5,938 bases of DNA, from assembly GCA_004357015.1 (NCBI GenBank), contig SMXE01000039.1:1-5938 (forward strand), given 5' to 3'. Made by a program: the position numbers and the translations under genes. Under the pieces are notes generated by a model. That model did not search any database and was not told the origin of the DNA. It saw only the letters and a list, made by a program, of their open reading frames with translations. Shown in pieces: positions 1 through 5,938 of this stretch (its first letter is position 1; each line of letters begins with the position of its first letter). This DNA comes from Caldithrix sp. (lineage in GTDB: Bacteria > Zhuqueibacterota > Zhuqueibacteria > Oceanimicrobiales > Oceanimicrobiaceae).

Positions 1-365
1 CTCAATAGCATCATCGCCATTTATGAGAGATGCGCTGCTGGTGTGGTCGGGGGCAAATCCGAAGAAACTGGTGAAACCTGTAGCTTCAGAAGCCACATAA
101 ATGAAATCGCCCGCTGTGGCCGCAACGACACACTCCCTCCGCCATTGTTGGCAGATCCAAATCCGTAAATACTAAGATCGGCTACGTTGTTTACAACAAA
201 AAATTCGACCGCCTTCGGTATCCCACCAGTTAGCGGACCATCGACCACACCGGTGATGATTAAATCAGATTGCGCTTTTGCCGGCGTCGCTATGCCAAGG
301 AAACTGGATAGCAAAAGCGCCATGGCCAGTATTTCTGTTGCTGCGTATTTCAACCTGTGTGCCAT
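1..365 (-). pseudogene. Exported protein, N-terminal part, frame disrupted and cut by window edge
   Basis: The frame opens at 365 with ATG, seven bases after a strong GAGGAGG site. Residues 1-31 form a typical Sec signal peptide: basic start (MAHRLK), hydrophobic core (LAMALLLSSFLGIA) and a likely cut after AKA. The mature start, SDLIITGVVDGPLTGG then ADLSIYGFGSANNGGG, resembles secreted proteins with lamin-tail-like or PEP-CTERM-associated domains; this is recalled, not searched. After GGG (about 135) the frame becomes unlike the family and stops at 21. A different minus frame, from 120 to the edge, resumes family-like sequence: ATAGDFIYVASEATGF, then FFGFAPDHTSSASLINGDDA. From memory of the family I expect roughly 8-10 residues (a GGGTDGEEFTF-like stretch) between the two blocks. 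Only 14 bases are present, so a deletion of about 20-25 bases fits better than a one-base error. It could be a true pseudogene, a phase-variable state or an assembly fault. The function is unknown; the protein would act outside the cytoplasm. Confidence 0.7.
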
Positions 366-366
366 A

Positions 367-414
367 ATAATTCCTCCTCATATTGTTGTGGATGTTATAC
401 AGAAATGACAAATC
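367..414 (-). promoter_or_regulatory. Leader element B, copy 1, with ribosome binding site of the exported-protein gene
   Basis: Read on the minus strand, this leader runs from GATTTGTC through CTGTATAACATCC to GAGGAGGAATTAT, directly before the ATG at 365. The Shine-Dalgarno site GAGGAGG sits seven bases from the start codon, which fixes the start. The core (402-367) matches 5221-5187 at about 29 of 36 positions with one gap, counted by hand. Similarity continues more weakly to 414. Confidence 0.7.
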
Positions 415-487
415 TCAGGACAGGAGGTGTCCATGGTGCGGTGCCCCCCATAAGATGAAACCAAGAAAGTAAGGTGAGATGCGGATG

Positions 488-522
488 GGAAGAAGTCGCC
501 GCCATCAAAGCCAACTTCTTCC
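488..522 (-). other. Inverted repeat (9-bp perfect stem) in the upstream region of the exported-protein gene
   Basis: GGAAGAAGT (488-496) and ACTTCTTCC (514-522) are perfect reverse complements around a 17-base loop. The repeat begins 12 bases after element A when read on the minus strand. The copy-2 region has a hairpin of different sequence at the same 12-base offset. It could fold in a 5' untranslated RNA or act as a DNA operator. It has no T-tract, so it is not a classic terminator. Confidence 0.5.
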
Positions 523-534
523 GATGTAACAATT

Positions 535-600
535 AGCAATAAATATGAATGAGACGCAAGATACTTTGCATAAATGTAACAACTATTGTAATGGCGTTGA
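535..600 (-). repeat. Upstream element A, copy 1 (66 bases)
   Basis: This stretch aligns with 5333-5397 at roughly 50 of 65 positions with one gap, by hand alignment. The most conserved blocks, written on the plus strand, are AGCAATAAA, AGACGCAAG, TTGC, AAATGT and a terminal TTGA. It includes a small dyad, GCAA-6-TTGC. It lies about 170 bases upstream of the exported-protein start, in the same orientation relative to its gene as copy 2. Possible roles are promoter plus activator site, part of a duplicated upstream region, or a dispersed repeat. No sigma-54 type GG/GC pair at correct spacing is present, and sigma-70 boxes are only weak (TTGCGT and GCTAAT, 16 apart, on the minus strand). Confidence 0.65.
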
Positions 601-744
601 ACTCGTTAGAAAAAGAAACTGCCTTCACAAGGAAAAGGTCACCGTTCTGAGCGATTCGGCCTTTTTCGCCGGACCTAGCGCAGGGCTTGGCAGCGTTTAA
701 GGCTGCATCAAACTGGGGAAATGTGGCAGAATATACAATATGCA
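601..744. other. Non-coding stretch without a clear feature
   Basis: Together with the elements listed around it, this fills the 366-848 gap between the exported-protein gene and the end of the lyase. A 77-codon minus frame crosses it, but it starts with TTG inside the terminator loop, lacks a ribosome binding site and runs into element A, so I do not call it. A 5-bp inverted repeat, GCAGC (690-694) and GCTGC (702-706), is the only small structure I see. Confidence 0.5.
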
Positions 745-777
745 AGAAACCGACTTTTTCCAACAAAGTCGGTTTCT
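745..777 (-). terminator. Probable terminator hairpin of the glyoxylate operon
   Basis: AGAAACCGACTTT (745-757) and AAAGTCGGTTTCT (765-777) form a perfect 13-bp stem with a 7-base loop, starting 71 bases past the lyase stop codon. Read on the minus strand, the descending arm ends GGTTTCTTG, a short and interrupted T-rich tail, so intrinsic termination is plausible but not textbook. No gene starts nearby, and a strong hairpin just after an operon is the usual place for a terminator or RNA-stabilising structure. Confidence 0.65.
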
Positions 778-794
778 ATAATCGGTTTCTATAA
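769..794. repeat. 13-base perfect tandem duplication overlapping the terminator arm
   Basis: TCGGTTTCTATAA occurs at 769-781 and again at 782-794 with no gap or mismatch. The first copy contains part of the right arm of the hairpin at 745-777, so the second copy offers an alternative 9-base partner (TCGGTTTCT) for the left arm. It looks like a recent slippage duplication. Confidence 0.85.
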
Positions 795-848
795 GTGGTG
801 AGGGTGGGACAACCCGCCTATCAGATGATGGCGCCGTTTTATTATCTT

Positions 849-3110
849 CTAAACTCGATCCCTGGCAATGAGTTTTGTCAGCTCGACTCGGTCGGAATTG
901 AGCAGCTTCTGCACACCCGTCTTACTGACGGAAGCAACGATGATCTGACCAATCTCAGTCTGAACTTTATCATAAATGCCCAGGGCTTTCATGCCTTCGC
1001 ACTGTTTCTGATTGTCATCGGTGGGGCTAACATAATGCACTGAAAAACATTTATAGCGATGGATCAAAAATAGATGCAGCAAGGTCATTAAACGTTTCTT
1101 GCGGAAGGATTTGTCAAATGTGTTCTGATCCCTGACCGATAGAATATTCCGGTCCCGCCGGTCTTGAACATTGGTGAAAATAACATTTGCTATCTTGGTT
1201 CCGGATTCGTCCAAAACGCGCAATTCCAGCAATTCTGAACCGGCGGTATGCGGCCGCAATTTGACAGACAAACTCTGAGAAACATCATAACGTTTTGCCC
1301 ATGACTCAAGCCAAGTCTCGAGAAGTTTAGGGGGAATCTCTGTTTGAACCAAATGCTGAAATTGTGTGGAACCCCTTCCCATGGCCTTGGTGGTTGCAGT
1401 GCGCCCGGAGGAGGCAGTGAGCGCGCCATCCAGACGCGGACCGCCGACAAAGGTTTGGGGTGTTTTGTAGGGAGAATCGAGCAGTCTTAGTTTCCTTTGG
1501 ATTTTTGCCAGTGCAAGCATGCCCTCTTGTTGCAAGGCCGTGGCAAATTGTTCTGCCGCCAGGCCATCGATTTGATGTCCACCATAGGTGATGAAGTTGA
1601 AAACATAACCGAGTTTTCCCAGCTCTGTCGGAAAATTCCTCATTTCATCATCTGTCATGCCGGTGGTGTCCCAGCTAAAGGAAGGGGATAGATTATAGGC
1701 TAACATCTTGTCGGGATAAGCCGCATGAATGGCATCGGCAAATTTTTTGGCGTCGGCCAGGTTTGCCGTTTTGGTTTCCATCCAGATCAGGTCAGTGAAA
1801 GGAGCGACGGCGAGAGATTTGGCGATGGCGTACGGAATTCCGCCCTGGATTTGGTAGTAGCCCTCCGGTGTTCTTGATAATTCACAATCCCAGACCGCGT
1901 CGATATCCATGTCCGTTGCTTTTTGCCGCGCTTCGTCGTGTGATGCTTGACGGGCGAAAGCGAGCCACTCATCAATCGTCAAATCGAATTTTGCGCCCTC
2001 TTCAACATGAAAACTCATCAAATCTGCGACTGCTTCTCCAAACGTTTTAATTCCGGCATCCGCTTCCCACGCTTCAACAAATTTTGTGCTAACTTCGTCA
2101 AATGTCTTCTCTAGCCTTTCTTCCGTATCCGCGTTTAAAGTGTCGATTTTATCATCGATAAAGGGCAGGATTCCTACCTGTTTAAACCATGCTTCGGCGG
2201 CATTGTATTTAGCGTCAGATATTTTGTAAACCAAATGGCCGTTGATATCCTCTATACCCTTTTCATAGAACCTCTTTAGAAGTGCGAGATAGCAATACTT
2301 GTATGATGGCAAGTTCAGGTTTGTACAACCCAATATGAAAGGATGATCGCGCTCGTCTCCCCGGCCATCGAGTAATGTTGCTGCCTCTGCATCCGTGCGG
2401 GCCACAACGATACCGGCTACTTGCATAACATCAAGCTGAAATCTGGCGGTATTAAGTCGCTTGATCTGCTCATCGACAGGGACAAGTACTTTGCCGCCCT
2501 GGTGACCGCATTTCTTGACGCCGGGCTTTTGATCTTCGATGTGGTAGCCTGGCACTCCCACTTCAACAAATCTCCGAATCAGGTTTCTGACGTGAGCGTC
2601 GCCGCCGTGTCCGGTATCTGCATCTGCAACAATAAAAGGCCGGTAATCGATGACGGGGGTGGTCTCACGTTCCTTGGCCGACATTCTTGCTCGGGCAAAC
2701 TGTTGATTCTTGTCGGCCGCCAGTAAAGCGCGTACCAGCGTCGATGCCTCATCCGGTACCTGGCTTAACGGGTAACTTGCCAAATCCGCGCCCGGATCTT
2801 CAGTCACCGATCCTTTGGCGGACGTCGCCCATCCGCCCAAATAGATACCCTTAATGCCTATGCGTTTCATCATTATTGCCTGACCCGGCGAATAGGGACC
2901 AAATGTGGTGATTGACTCTCCGTTAGCAGACAACTCTTTTAAGAAATCATAAAATTCTTTTGCAGCGTTTTTTGCAATTGAATAGTCCCGATGAATCGTT
3001 CCCCGCTGCTCAACCACCTGGCGTGCGGAATGAAGACGTGTAATCCCTTGAAAGCGAGAATTTGAAAACCACTTCTCGGTGCTTAAGACTTCATCAGTAA
3101 AAGAATCCAT
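849..3110 (-). CDS. aceA: Isocitrate lyase, long form with C-terminal accessory domain (ICL2 type)
   Basis: This cytosolic enzyme cleaves isocitrate to succinate and glyoxylate, the first step of the glyoxylate shunt. It has 753 residues. The N-terminus (W14, GITR 22-25) fits the family. The metal-site region is [10 protein letters not shown] (161-170). The catalytic loop KKCGH is at 199-203 with C201 as the expected catalytic cysteine. NLSPSFSW (473-480) is the conserved substrate-binding stretch. The catalytic part ends near [10 protein letters not shown] (577-586). Residues 250-400 form an insertion absent from short lyases of about 430 residues. Residues 587-753 form an extra domain ending [13 protein letters not shown] and ELTKLIARD, resembling the C-terminal domain of mycobacterial ICL2. 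In that enzyme the domain mediates activation by acetyl-CoA or propionyl-CoA; whether it does so here is inference. Some ICLs also cleave 2-methylisocitrate. The gene is second in the operon, with GGAGGT five bases before the ATG and a TAG stop. The lyase assignment is firm. Confidence 0.96.
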   Translation of the reverse strand: MDSFTDEVLSTEKWFSNSRFQGITRLHSARQVVEQRGTIHRDYSIAKNAAKEFYDFLKELSANGESITTFGPYSPGQAIMMKRIGIKGIYLGGWATSAKGSVTEDPGADLASYPLSQVPDEASTLVRALLAADKNQQFARARMSAKERETTPVIDYRPFIVADADTGHGGDAHVRNLIRRFVEVGVPGYHIEDQKPGVKKCGHQGGKVLVPVDEQIKRLNTARFQLDVMQVAGIVVARTDAEAATLLDGRGDERDHPFILGCTNLNLPSYKYCYLALLKRFYEKGIEDINGHLVYKISDAKYNAAEAWFKQVGILPFIDDKIDTLNADTEERLEKTFDEVSTKFVEAWEADAGIKTFGEAVADLMSFHVEEGAKFDLTIDEWLAFARQASHDEARQKATDMDIDAVWDCELSRTPEGYYQIQGGIPYAIAKSLAVAPFTDLIWMETKTANLADAKKFADAIHAAYPDKMLAYNLSPSFSWDTTGMTDDEMRNFPTELGKLGYVFNFITYGGHQIDGLAAEQFATALQQEGMLALAKIQRKLRLLDSPYKTPQTFVGGPRLDGALTASSGRTATTKAMGRGSTQFQHLVQTEIPPKLLETWLESWAKRYDVSQSLSVKLRPHTAGSELLELRVLDESGTKIANVIFTNVQDRRDRNILSVRDQNTFDKSFRKKRLMTLLHLFLIHRYKCFSVHYVSPTDDNQKQCEGMKALGIYDKVQTEIGQIIVASVSKTGVQKLLNSDRVELTKLIARDRV

Positions 3111-3115
3111 TTTTT

Positions 3116-3121
3116 ACCTCC
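3116..3121 (-). promoter_or_regulatory. Ribosome binding site of isocitrate lyase
   Basis: On the minus strand GGAGGT lies five bases before the ATG at 3110, inside the 21-base gap after the malate synthase stop. It is a near-perfect site and supports both the chosen start and co-translation from one message. Confidence 0.85.
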
Positions 3122-3131
3122 ATGTAATTGG

Positions 3132-5066
3132 TTAGCTTGGAGACGATAAAAAATCCAGATTTTCCGTTATCCTTGTCCCGTTTTTCTTGAATGCGTCCAT
3201 GTATTGCTGAATCCTTTCTTTGGCGGTTTGCAAATCATGATTATTCAGGTTCATGTTTAACAGATCGATATACCAGGGTACTTTAATGGTGTCCAAAACG
3301 TACGTTTCAACAATTTCACGGGCAATCGGTAAGGTTGTGTTTTTTGAATCGTCATGAACATCCTTATCCTTTGCCTGCAGCAGTTTCTCGTATTCTTCTC
3401 TCAGCAACCTCTCGAAGATGTCTATTGAAAAAATATCTCCTGATTTCAGGCCGGTTTCAGCGTCATCCTCATTCAGTTCTGCACCTTTGTGAATCCATTC
3501 CCACAGGATACTCAGACGAATTTCTCCCGTCGCCATATCTTCCATTAGATACAAAACATCGTCATCACCGAAAAAGTCGGCTGGTTTTAGTGCGGCAGCC
3601 TGGAAACCTTGACCAAAGGCGTTGCCATATTGCAAACCGACACTCAATAGATTCCGCGCTCCGCGGATCGTTGTGGGGGCCGCTTCAAGCAGTGTCAGGC
3701 CGTCTCTGTCTTCCTGCGTGTGTGTAAGAGCAGGGAATGATTTGCCAAGTTGGTTTTCCTCCCCGACTTTTTCCCAGACTGGCCGTACGATGTGAACCAT
3801 TTTCCAATGCGCGACCCACTTGCCGCTGGCCCCTTCTTTCTGTTCACGCACAGCGCCCGCAACTGCTTTTTCCATGCTGCTTGCGACACCAGCTTCCGAA
3901 CCTACCGGGATATTGGGTTCCATTCCCCCTTGCCAGAGCGCAAAATTGCCATTCATATCGGGTGTGTTTACGGCGCGGCGAACCCGGTCTTCATAATTTC
4001 TCATGTATCCGTACGTCATGGTGATGGCTTCAATATTCGGATTGATAAACGCTGTATCCCAGACCATGGCATCCGCCACGCTGTTGATATAATCCCATCG
4101 CCCCGTGTTAAATCCAACGAAATGCCGGCCCAAAGCTGCCCTGATTTCCATCAACTGAAAGGTTGCCTCAAGTTGCTCAACCAGCACGTAAACTTTGATT
4201 GTGCCGTTCGCAAGTTCGAGATGGTCTTCTAAGGCCGACATCATTTCATCCCAAAGCGCCGCCTCTTCGGCCGTCTGAATTTTGGGCAGATACAAGACAA
4301 TGGAAGAGCCTGATGTAAGCAGTTGTTGATAATTGTTCACAACATAAAGCGTCATGTCAACGATAGAAGCAGACAATGCTACGCCATTTTGGTCTCGGAT
4401 GTGGCGGTCATCCAAATGTAGCCCCCGGGTGCGAAATATCTTCGTGGTGAAATCTAATTGTTCCTGCCAGTCAGTAATGATTCTTCTGCCAAAAAAATTT
4501 AATGCCCACTGGTTCATCTCCTCTGCCACCTGCTCTGCACTTTGTAAAAAGACAGGGTCTTTTTGAATGGCCAACTTAAGATTTCTTTGATTGTCTAACG
4601 ACATCGTTGTAATTTGGCCCAGGGCGTCCTCTCCGTCAAACATCCAGCCATCTGCGCCGGAAAGCAATGCGTAGGCCACATTCCGGATGCTGTTCTTAGT
4701 TGGAGAATTCGGTCTTGCTGCAGGTCCCGTTCCCTGAATCCACTGTCGCCGTAGATCTGCCGGAATGTCTGCACCGGTAAACTTGCCATCCCTTGCCTCT
4801 TGCACGGTGATGTTGGTGCGCGGGATATGATCGTTTACATCCAGGAAGGTTATTTTTTGTTTGTTCCGAATCCGTTGCGCCCTTCTCCGGATTCTTTTTA
4901 CCATGAGCATTTTTTGATCTTTATTAAATCTGGCGAGAGATGCCAAAGCGGCCATAACTTCCGGAGTATATACATCGTGATAGGAATTTTTTAGGTCGTT
5001 TCGAATGTTTAACTTTTCGGCCCCGATGGAAAAAGATTGATTGTTTCCGTCATGAACGGTACTCAT
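3132..5066 (-). CDS. aceB: Malate synthase (A-type fold, extended form)
   Basis: This cytosolic enzyme condenses glyoxylate with acetyl-CoA to malate, the second shunt step, using the glyoxylate made by the neighbouring lyase. It has 644 residues, about 110 more than E. coli malate synthase A. By alignment from memory, catalytic Arg is R214 in FRTRGLHL, the magnesium ligands are E297 (VLVEQLEATFQ) and D325 (NTGRWDYI), and the catalytic base is D510 in MEDMATGEI. Earlier landmarks are TGPAARP (113-119) and FDGEDA (143-148). The extra length lies in a longer N-terminus, a small insertion near 489-503 (PADFFGDDD) and a longer C-terminal tail after about 605. The usual WVAHPGL motif reads WVAHWKM (417-423), a lineage variant. 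A signature Phe after WDYI is replaced by Asn. The start at 5066 has AAGGGAGT nine bases upstream. It is first in the operon; its TAA stop lies 21 bases before the lyase ATG. Activity is expected because all key residues are present. Confidence 0.95.
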   Translation of the reverse strand: MSTVHDGNNQSFSIGAEKLNIRNDLKNSYHDVYTPEVMAALASLARFNKDQKMLMVKRIRRRAQRIRNKQKITFLDVNDHIPRTNITVQEARDGKFTGADIPADLRRQWIQGTGPAARPNSPTKNSIRNVAYALLSGADGWMFDGEDALGQITTMSLDNQRNLKLAIQKDPVFLQSAEQVAEEMNQWALNFFGRRIITDWQEQLDFTTKIFRTRGLHLDDRHIRDQNGVALSASIVDMTLYVVNNYQQLLTSGSSIVLYLPKIQTAEEAALWDEMMSALEDHLELANGTIKVYVLVEQLEATFQLMEIRAALGRHFVGFNTGRWDYINSVADAMVWDTAFINPNIEAITMTYGYMRNYEDRVRRAVNTPDMNGNFALWQGGMEPNIPVGSEAGVASSMEKAVAGAVREQKEGASGKWVAHWKMVHIVRPVWEKVGEENQLGKSFPALTHTQEDRDGLTLLEAAPTTIRGARNLLSVGLQYGNAFGQGFQAAALKPADFFGDDDVLYLMEDMATGEIRLSILWEWIHKGAELNEDDAETGLKSGDIFSIDIFERLLREEYEKLLQAKDKDVHDDSKNTTLPIAREIVETYVLDTIKVPWYIDLLNMNLNNHDLQTAKERIQQYMDAFKKNGTRITENLDFLSSPS

Positions 5067-5075
5067 TGTGAGGCT

Positions 5076-5083
5076 ACTCCCTT
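5076..5083 (-). promoter_or_regulatory. Ribosome binding site of malate synthase
   Basis: AAGGGAGT on the minus strand lies nine bases before the ATG at 5066. It is weaker than the orphan GAGGAGG further upstream, but it is correctly spaced for this start, and no other in-frame start lies close by. Confidence 0.7.
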
Positions 5084-5141
5084 GAGTGTATCATTTTTTG
5101 CAGACATTAAAGAATCAACATTGGCCGGACGGCGCTATTCA

Positions 5142-5180
5142 TTAGGCAAACCCTACTGTGCTTTCCAGCCGCCTAATCAT
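5142..5180 (-). other. Possible 12-codon leader ORF upstream of malate synthase
   Basis: An ATG at 5180 opens a frame reading MIRRLESTVGFA and ending in TAA. GAGGAGG lies 12 bases upstream, rather far for efficient initiation. The peptide has no run of a single amino acid that would suggest classic attenuation. At the equivalent place in the other upstream region the exported-protein gene begins, so this may be a chance frame in a degenerated start rather than a functional leader peptide. Confidence 0.25.
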
Positions 5181-5186
5181 GGTGCG

Positions 5187-5233
5187 ATAATGCCTCCTCA
5201 TTTGCTGTGTATATTTAACAGATTCGGCAGATC
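5187..5233 (-). promoter_or_regulatory. Leader element B, copy 2, with an orphan GAGGAGG site
   Basis: On the minus strand CTGTTAAATATACACAGC, then ATGAGGAGGCATTAT, parallels the leader of the exported-protein gene at 402-367 (about 29 of 36 positions). The strong Shine-Dalgarno-like site is about 120 bases from the malate synthase start and does not serve it. It is either a leader-peptide site, a structural RNA element, or the remains of the start region of a lost gene. Confidence 0.6.
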
Positions 5234-5242
5234 ATAATACCA
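5234..5242 (-). promoter_or_regulatory. Candidate extended -10 promoter of the glyoxylate operon
   Basis: TGGTATTAT on the minus strand fits an extended -10 (TGnTATAAT) with one mismatch. No convincing -35 box lies 16-18 bases upstream, as expected for some extended -10 promoters. A transcript would start near 5227 and carry a leader of about 160 bases. The motif is not conserved at the matching place in the other upstream region, so the true promoter might instead lie in element A. Confidence 0.3.
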
Positions 5243-5290
5243 TATTGTGGCCATTGCACGCTGTCTGAATGAGAGACCTTAAGAATATGA

Positions 5291-5320
5291 TTGCGACCTA
5301 CAGAATTGTAGCAGCCGCAA
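5291..5320 (-). other. Hairpin upstream of the glyoxylate operon
   Basis: Two nested perfect pairings are present: TTGCG (5291-5295) with CGCAA (5316-5320), and CTACA (5298-5302) with TGTAG (5307-5311) around a 4-base loop. The outer and inner stems are separated by a small asymmetric internal loop (2 and 4 bases). It lies 12 bases after element A, the same offset as the unrelated hairpin at 488-522. It has no T-tract, so it is unlikely to be a simple terminator. Confidence 0.5.
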
Positions 5321-5332
5321 CAAAGTGAAAGT

Positions 5333-5397
5333 AGCAATAAAACTCAATTAGACGCAAGGTCCGTTGCGCAAATGTCACATGTATTCTATGGTTTTGA
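5333..5397 (-). repeat. Upstream element A, copy 2 (65 bases)
   Basis: This is the partner of 535-600, in the same orientation. The dyad is longer here, CGCAA-6-TTGCG, immediately followed by an overlapping TTGCGCAA palindrome. It begins 56 bases after the stop codon of the right-hand gene and ends about 265 bases before the malate synthase start, so it sits where an operon promoter and operator are expected. Its role is not established. Confidence 0.65.
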
Positions 5398-5453
5398 TGT
5401 GGGAGCTTGAAGCCAGGAACACTTGATGTTGGCGGACCGTGAAGCATAACTGC

Positions 5454-5938
5454 CTACAATTCCAGCGAAAACATAACCGTCAGGGATATCTTCAAACCAT
5501 CGAGATCATTGGGCACGCCGTCGTACGGTTCACGGGCCTTGAAATTGATGTAATCGTCGGGAAAGAGCGCGCTGCCATCCTCTTGCTTGGCAGTGCGTTC
5601 GTCGCGCAGCCGGTCTGACTTATCGGTTGCGAAGAAGGGATAGGTGATTTTTGCCACCAGGAAAATGGGCTTGCGGTACATGCCGACGGCGATGCCGAGA
5701 TCGCCTGAAAAAGCCGTGGCGCCGCGGTAATTTCCGTTCAGGCGTCTGGCGAAGTTTCTGCCATTGGCGTCAAAGTACGCCGCCTCTATTTCCACGTTCC
5801 GGTTGAAGAAGAATGCCAGCACACCGTTGATAAAAAAATCGCCAAAGGGCCGCCCGGCCTCATATTCCAGATAGAAGCTGTTGCTCATTAACTCCAGCAA
5901 GCGCGTCTCGTTGTTGGTGAAGGTGGCGTTGTCTTTGC
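5454..5938 (-). CDS. C-terminal part of a probable outer-membrane beta-barrel protein (cut by window edge)
   Basis: The frame is open from the right edge to a TAG at 5454, giving 160 residues of the C-terminal end. The true start lies outside the window. The in-frame TTG at 5900 is not a credible start because codons upstream of it (KDNATFTNNETR) continue the frame. I do not recognise the family. The protein has alternating polar and hydrophobic stretches typical of beta strands (VEIEAAYFDA, GIAVGMYRKPIFLVAKITYPFF) and ends in a strand-like GLKISLTVMFSLEL, which suggests the last strands of an outer-membrane barrel. The final residue is Leu rather than the usual Phe or aromatic. A polar loop lies around SDRLRDERTAKQEDG. 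There is no clear terminator in the 56 bases between its stop and element A, so readthrough into the operon is possible. The function is unknown. Confidence 0.6.
   Translation of the reverse strand, partial: KDNATFTNNETRLLELMSNSFYLEYEAGRPFGDFFINGVLAFFFNRNVEIEAAYFDANGRNFARRLNGNYRGATAFSGDLGIAVGMYRKPIFLVAKITYPFFATDKSDRLRDERTAKQEDGSALFPDDYINFKAREPYDGVPNDLDGLKISLTVMFSLEL

Noticed and set aside
418..432. Small inverted repeat GGACA-5-TGTCC upstream of the exported-protein gene
   Set aside because: Five-base arms are too short to stand alone, and nothing matches at the equivalent place in the other upstream region.
421..438. Alternative short minus-strand ORF from the ATG near 434 (18 codons, MDTSCPEI...)
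   Set aside because: It lacks a convincing ribosome binding site and its CGCACCATG match to the other leader is only nine bases and out of register with elements A and B.
535..600. Sigma-54 promoter reading of element A because of its repeated TTGC
   Set aside because: No GG dinucleotide lies at the required spacing from a GC in either copy or on either strand.
533..766. 77-codon minus-strand frame between the lyase and the exported-protein gene
   Set aside because: It starts with TTG inside the terminator loop, has no ribosome binding site, ends within element A and shows no recognisable domain.
2421..2726. 101-codon plus-strand frame
   Set aside because: It is antisense to the conserved KKCGH region of the lyase and is a shadow of that gene.
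3750..4232. 160-codon plus-strand frame
   Set aside because: It lies antisense inside malate synthase, whose catalytic residues and length are fully accounted for. It has no recognisable motif.
1..5938. Mobile element, CRISPR array, tRNA or rRNA
   Set aside because: I found no transposase-like frame, no terminal inverted repeats with target duplication, no regularly spaced repeats and no cloverleaf or ribosomal RNA motif.

Overview
The window reads almost entirely on the minus strand and is dominated by a two-gene glyoxylate-shunt operon: a malate synthase (5066 down to 3132) followed 21 bases later by a long-form isocitrate lyase (3110 down to 849). Both proteins keep their recognisable catalytic residues and both genes have good ribosome binding sites. 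Together they turn isocitrate plus acetyl-CoA into succinate and malate, which allows growth on acetate, fatty acids or other C2-yielding substrates. The gene order is that of the enterobacterial aceBA operon, but the lyase is the roughly 750-residue type with a C-terminal accessory domain (the mycobacterial ICL2 type). No isocitrate dehydrogenase kinase gene follows it.

The flanks carry two incomplete genes, also on the minus strand. At the left edge is the start of an exported protein with a clear signal peptide. Its reading frame is broken by what looks like a small internal deletion. At the right edge is the 3' end of a gene whose product looks like the last strands of an outer-membrane beta-barrel. 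Sec-type export and a probable outer-membrane protein suggest a Gram-negative bacterium, probably a proteobacterium of intermediate GC content. I cannot name the genus.

The most unusual part is non-coding. The region upstream of the glyoxylate operon (about 5187-5397) and the region upstream of the exported-protein gene (about 367-600) share a common layout. Read in the minus direction, each has a ~65-base element (A, about 76% identical by my hand alignment), then exactly 12 bases, then a hairpin of unrelated sequence, then 70-85 unlike bases, then a ~36-base leader (B, about 81% identical) holding a GAGGAGG ribosome binding site. In front of the exported-protein gene that site serves the real start codon. 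In front of the operon it is an orphan, followed by a 12-codon mini-ORF and then the operon's own ribosome binding site. This could be a shared regulatory 5' region, a duplicated upstream region left from a lost paralogue, or a dispersed repeat. The sequence alone does not decide.

Downstream of the lyase lies a 13-bp perfect hairpin that probably ends the operon, with a 13-base tandem duplication overlapping one arm. The rest of the 366-848 gap holds no convincing gene.
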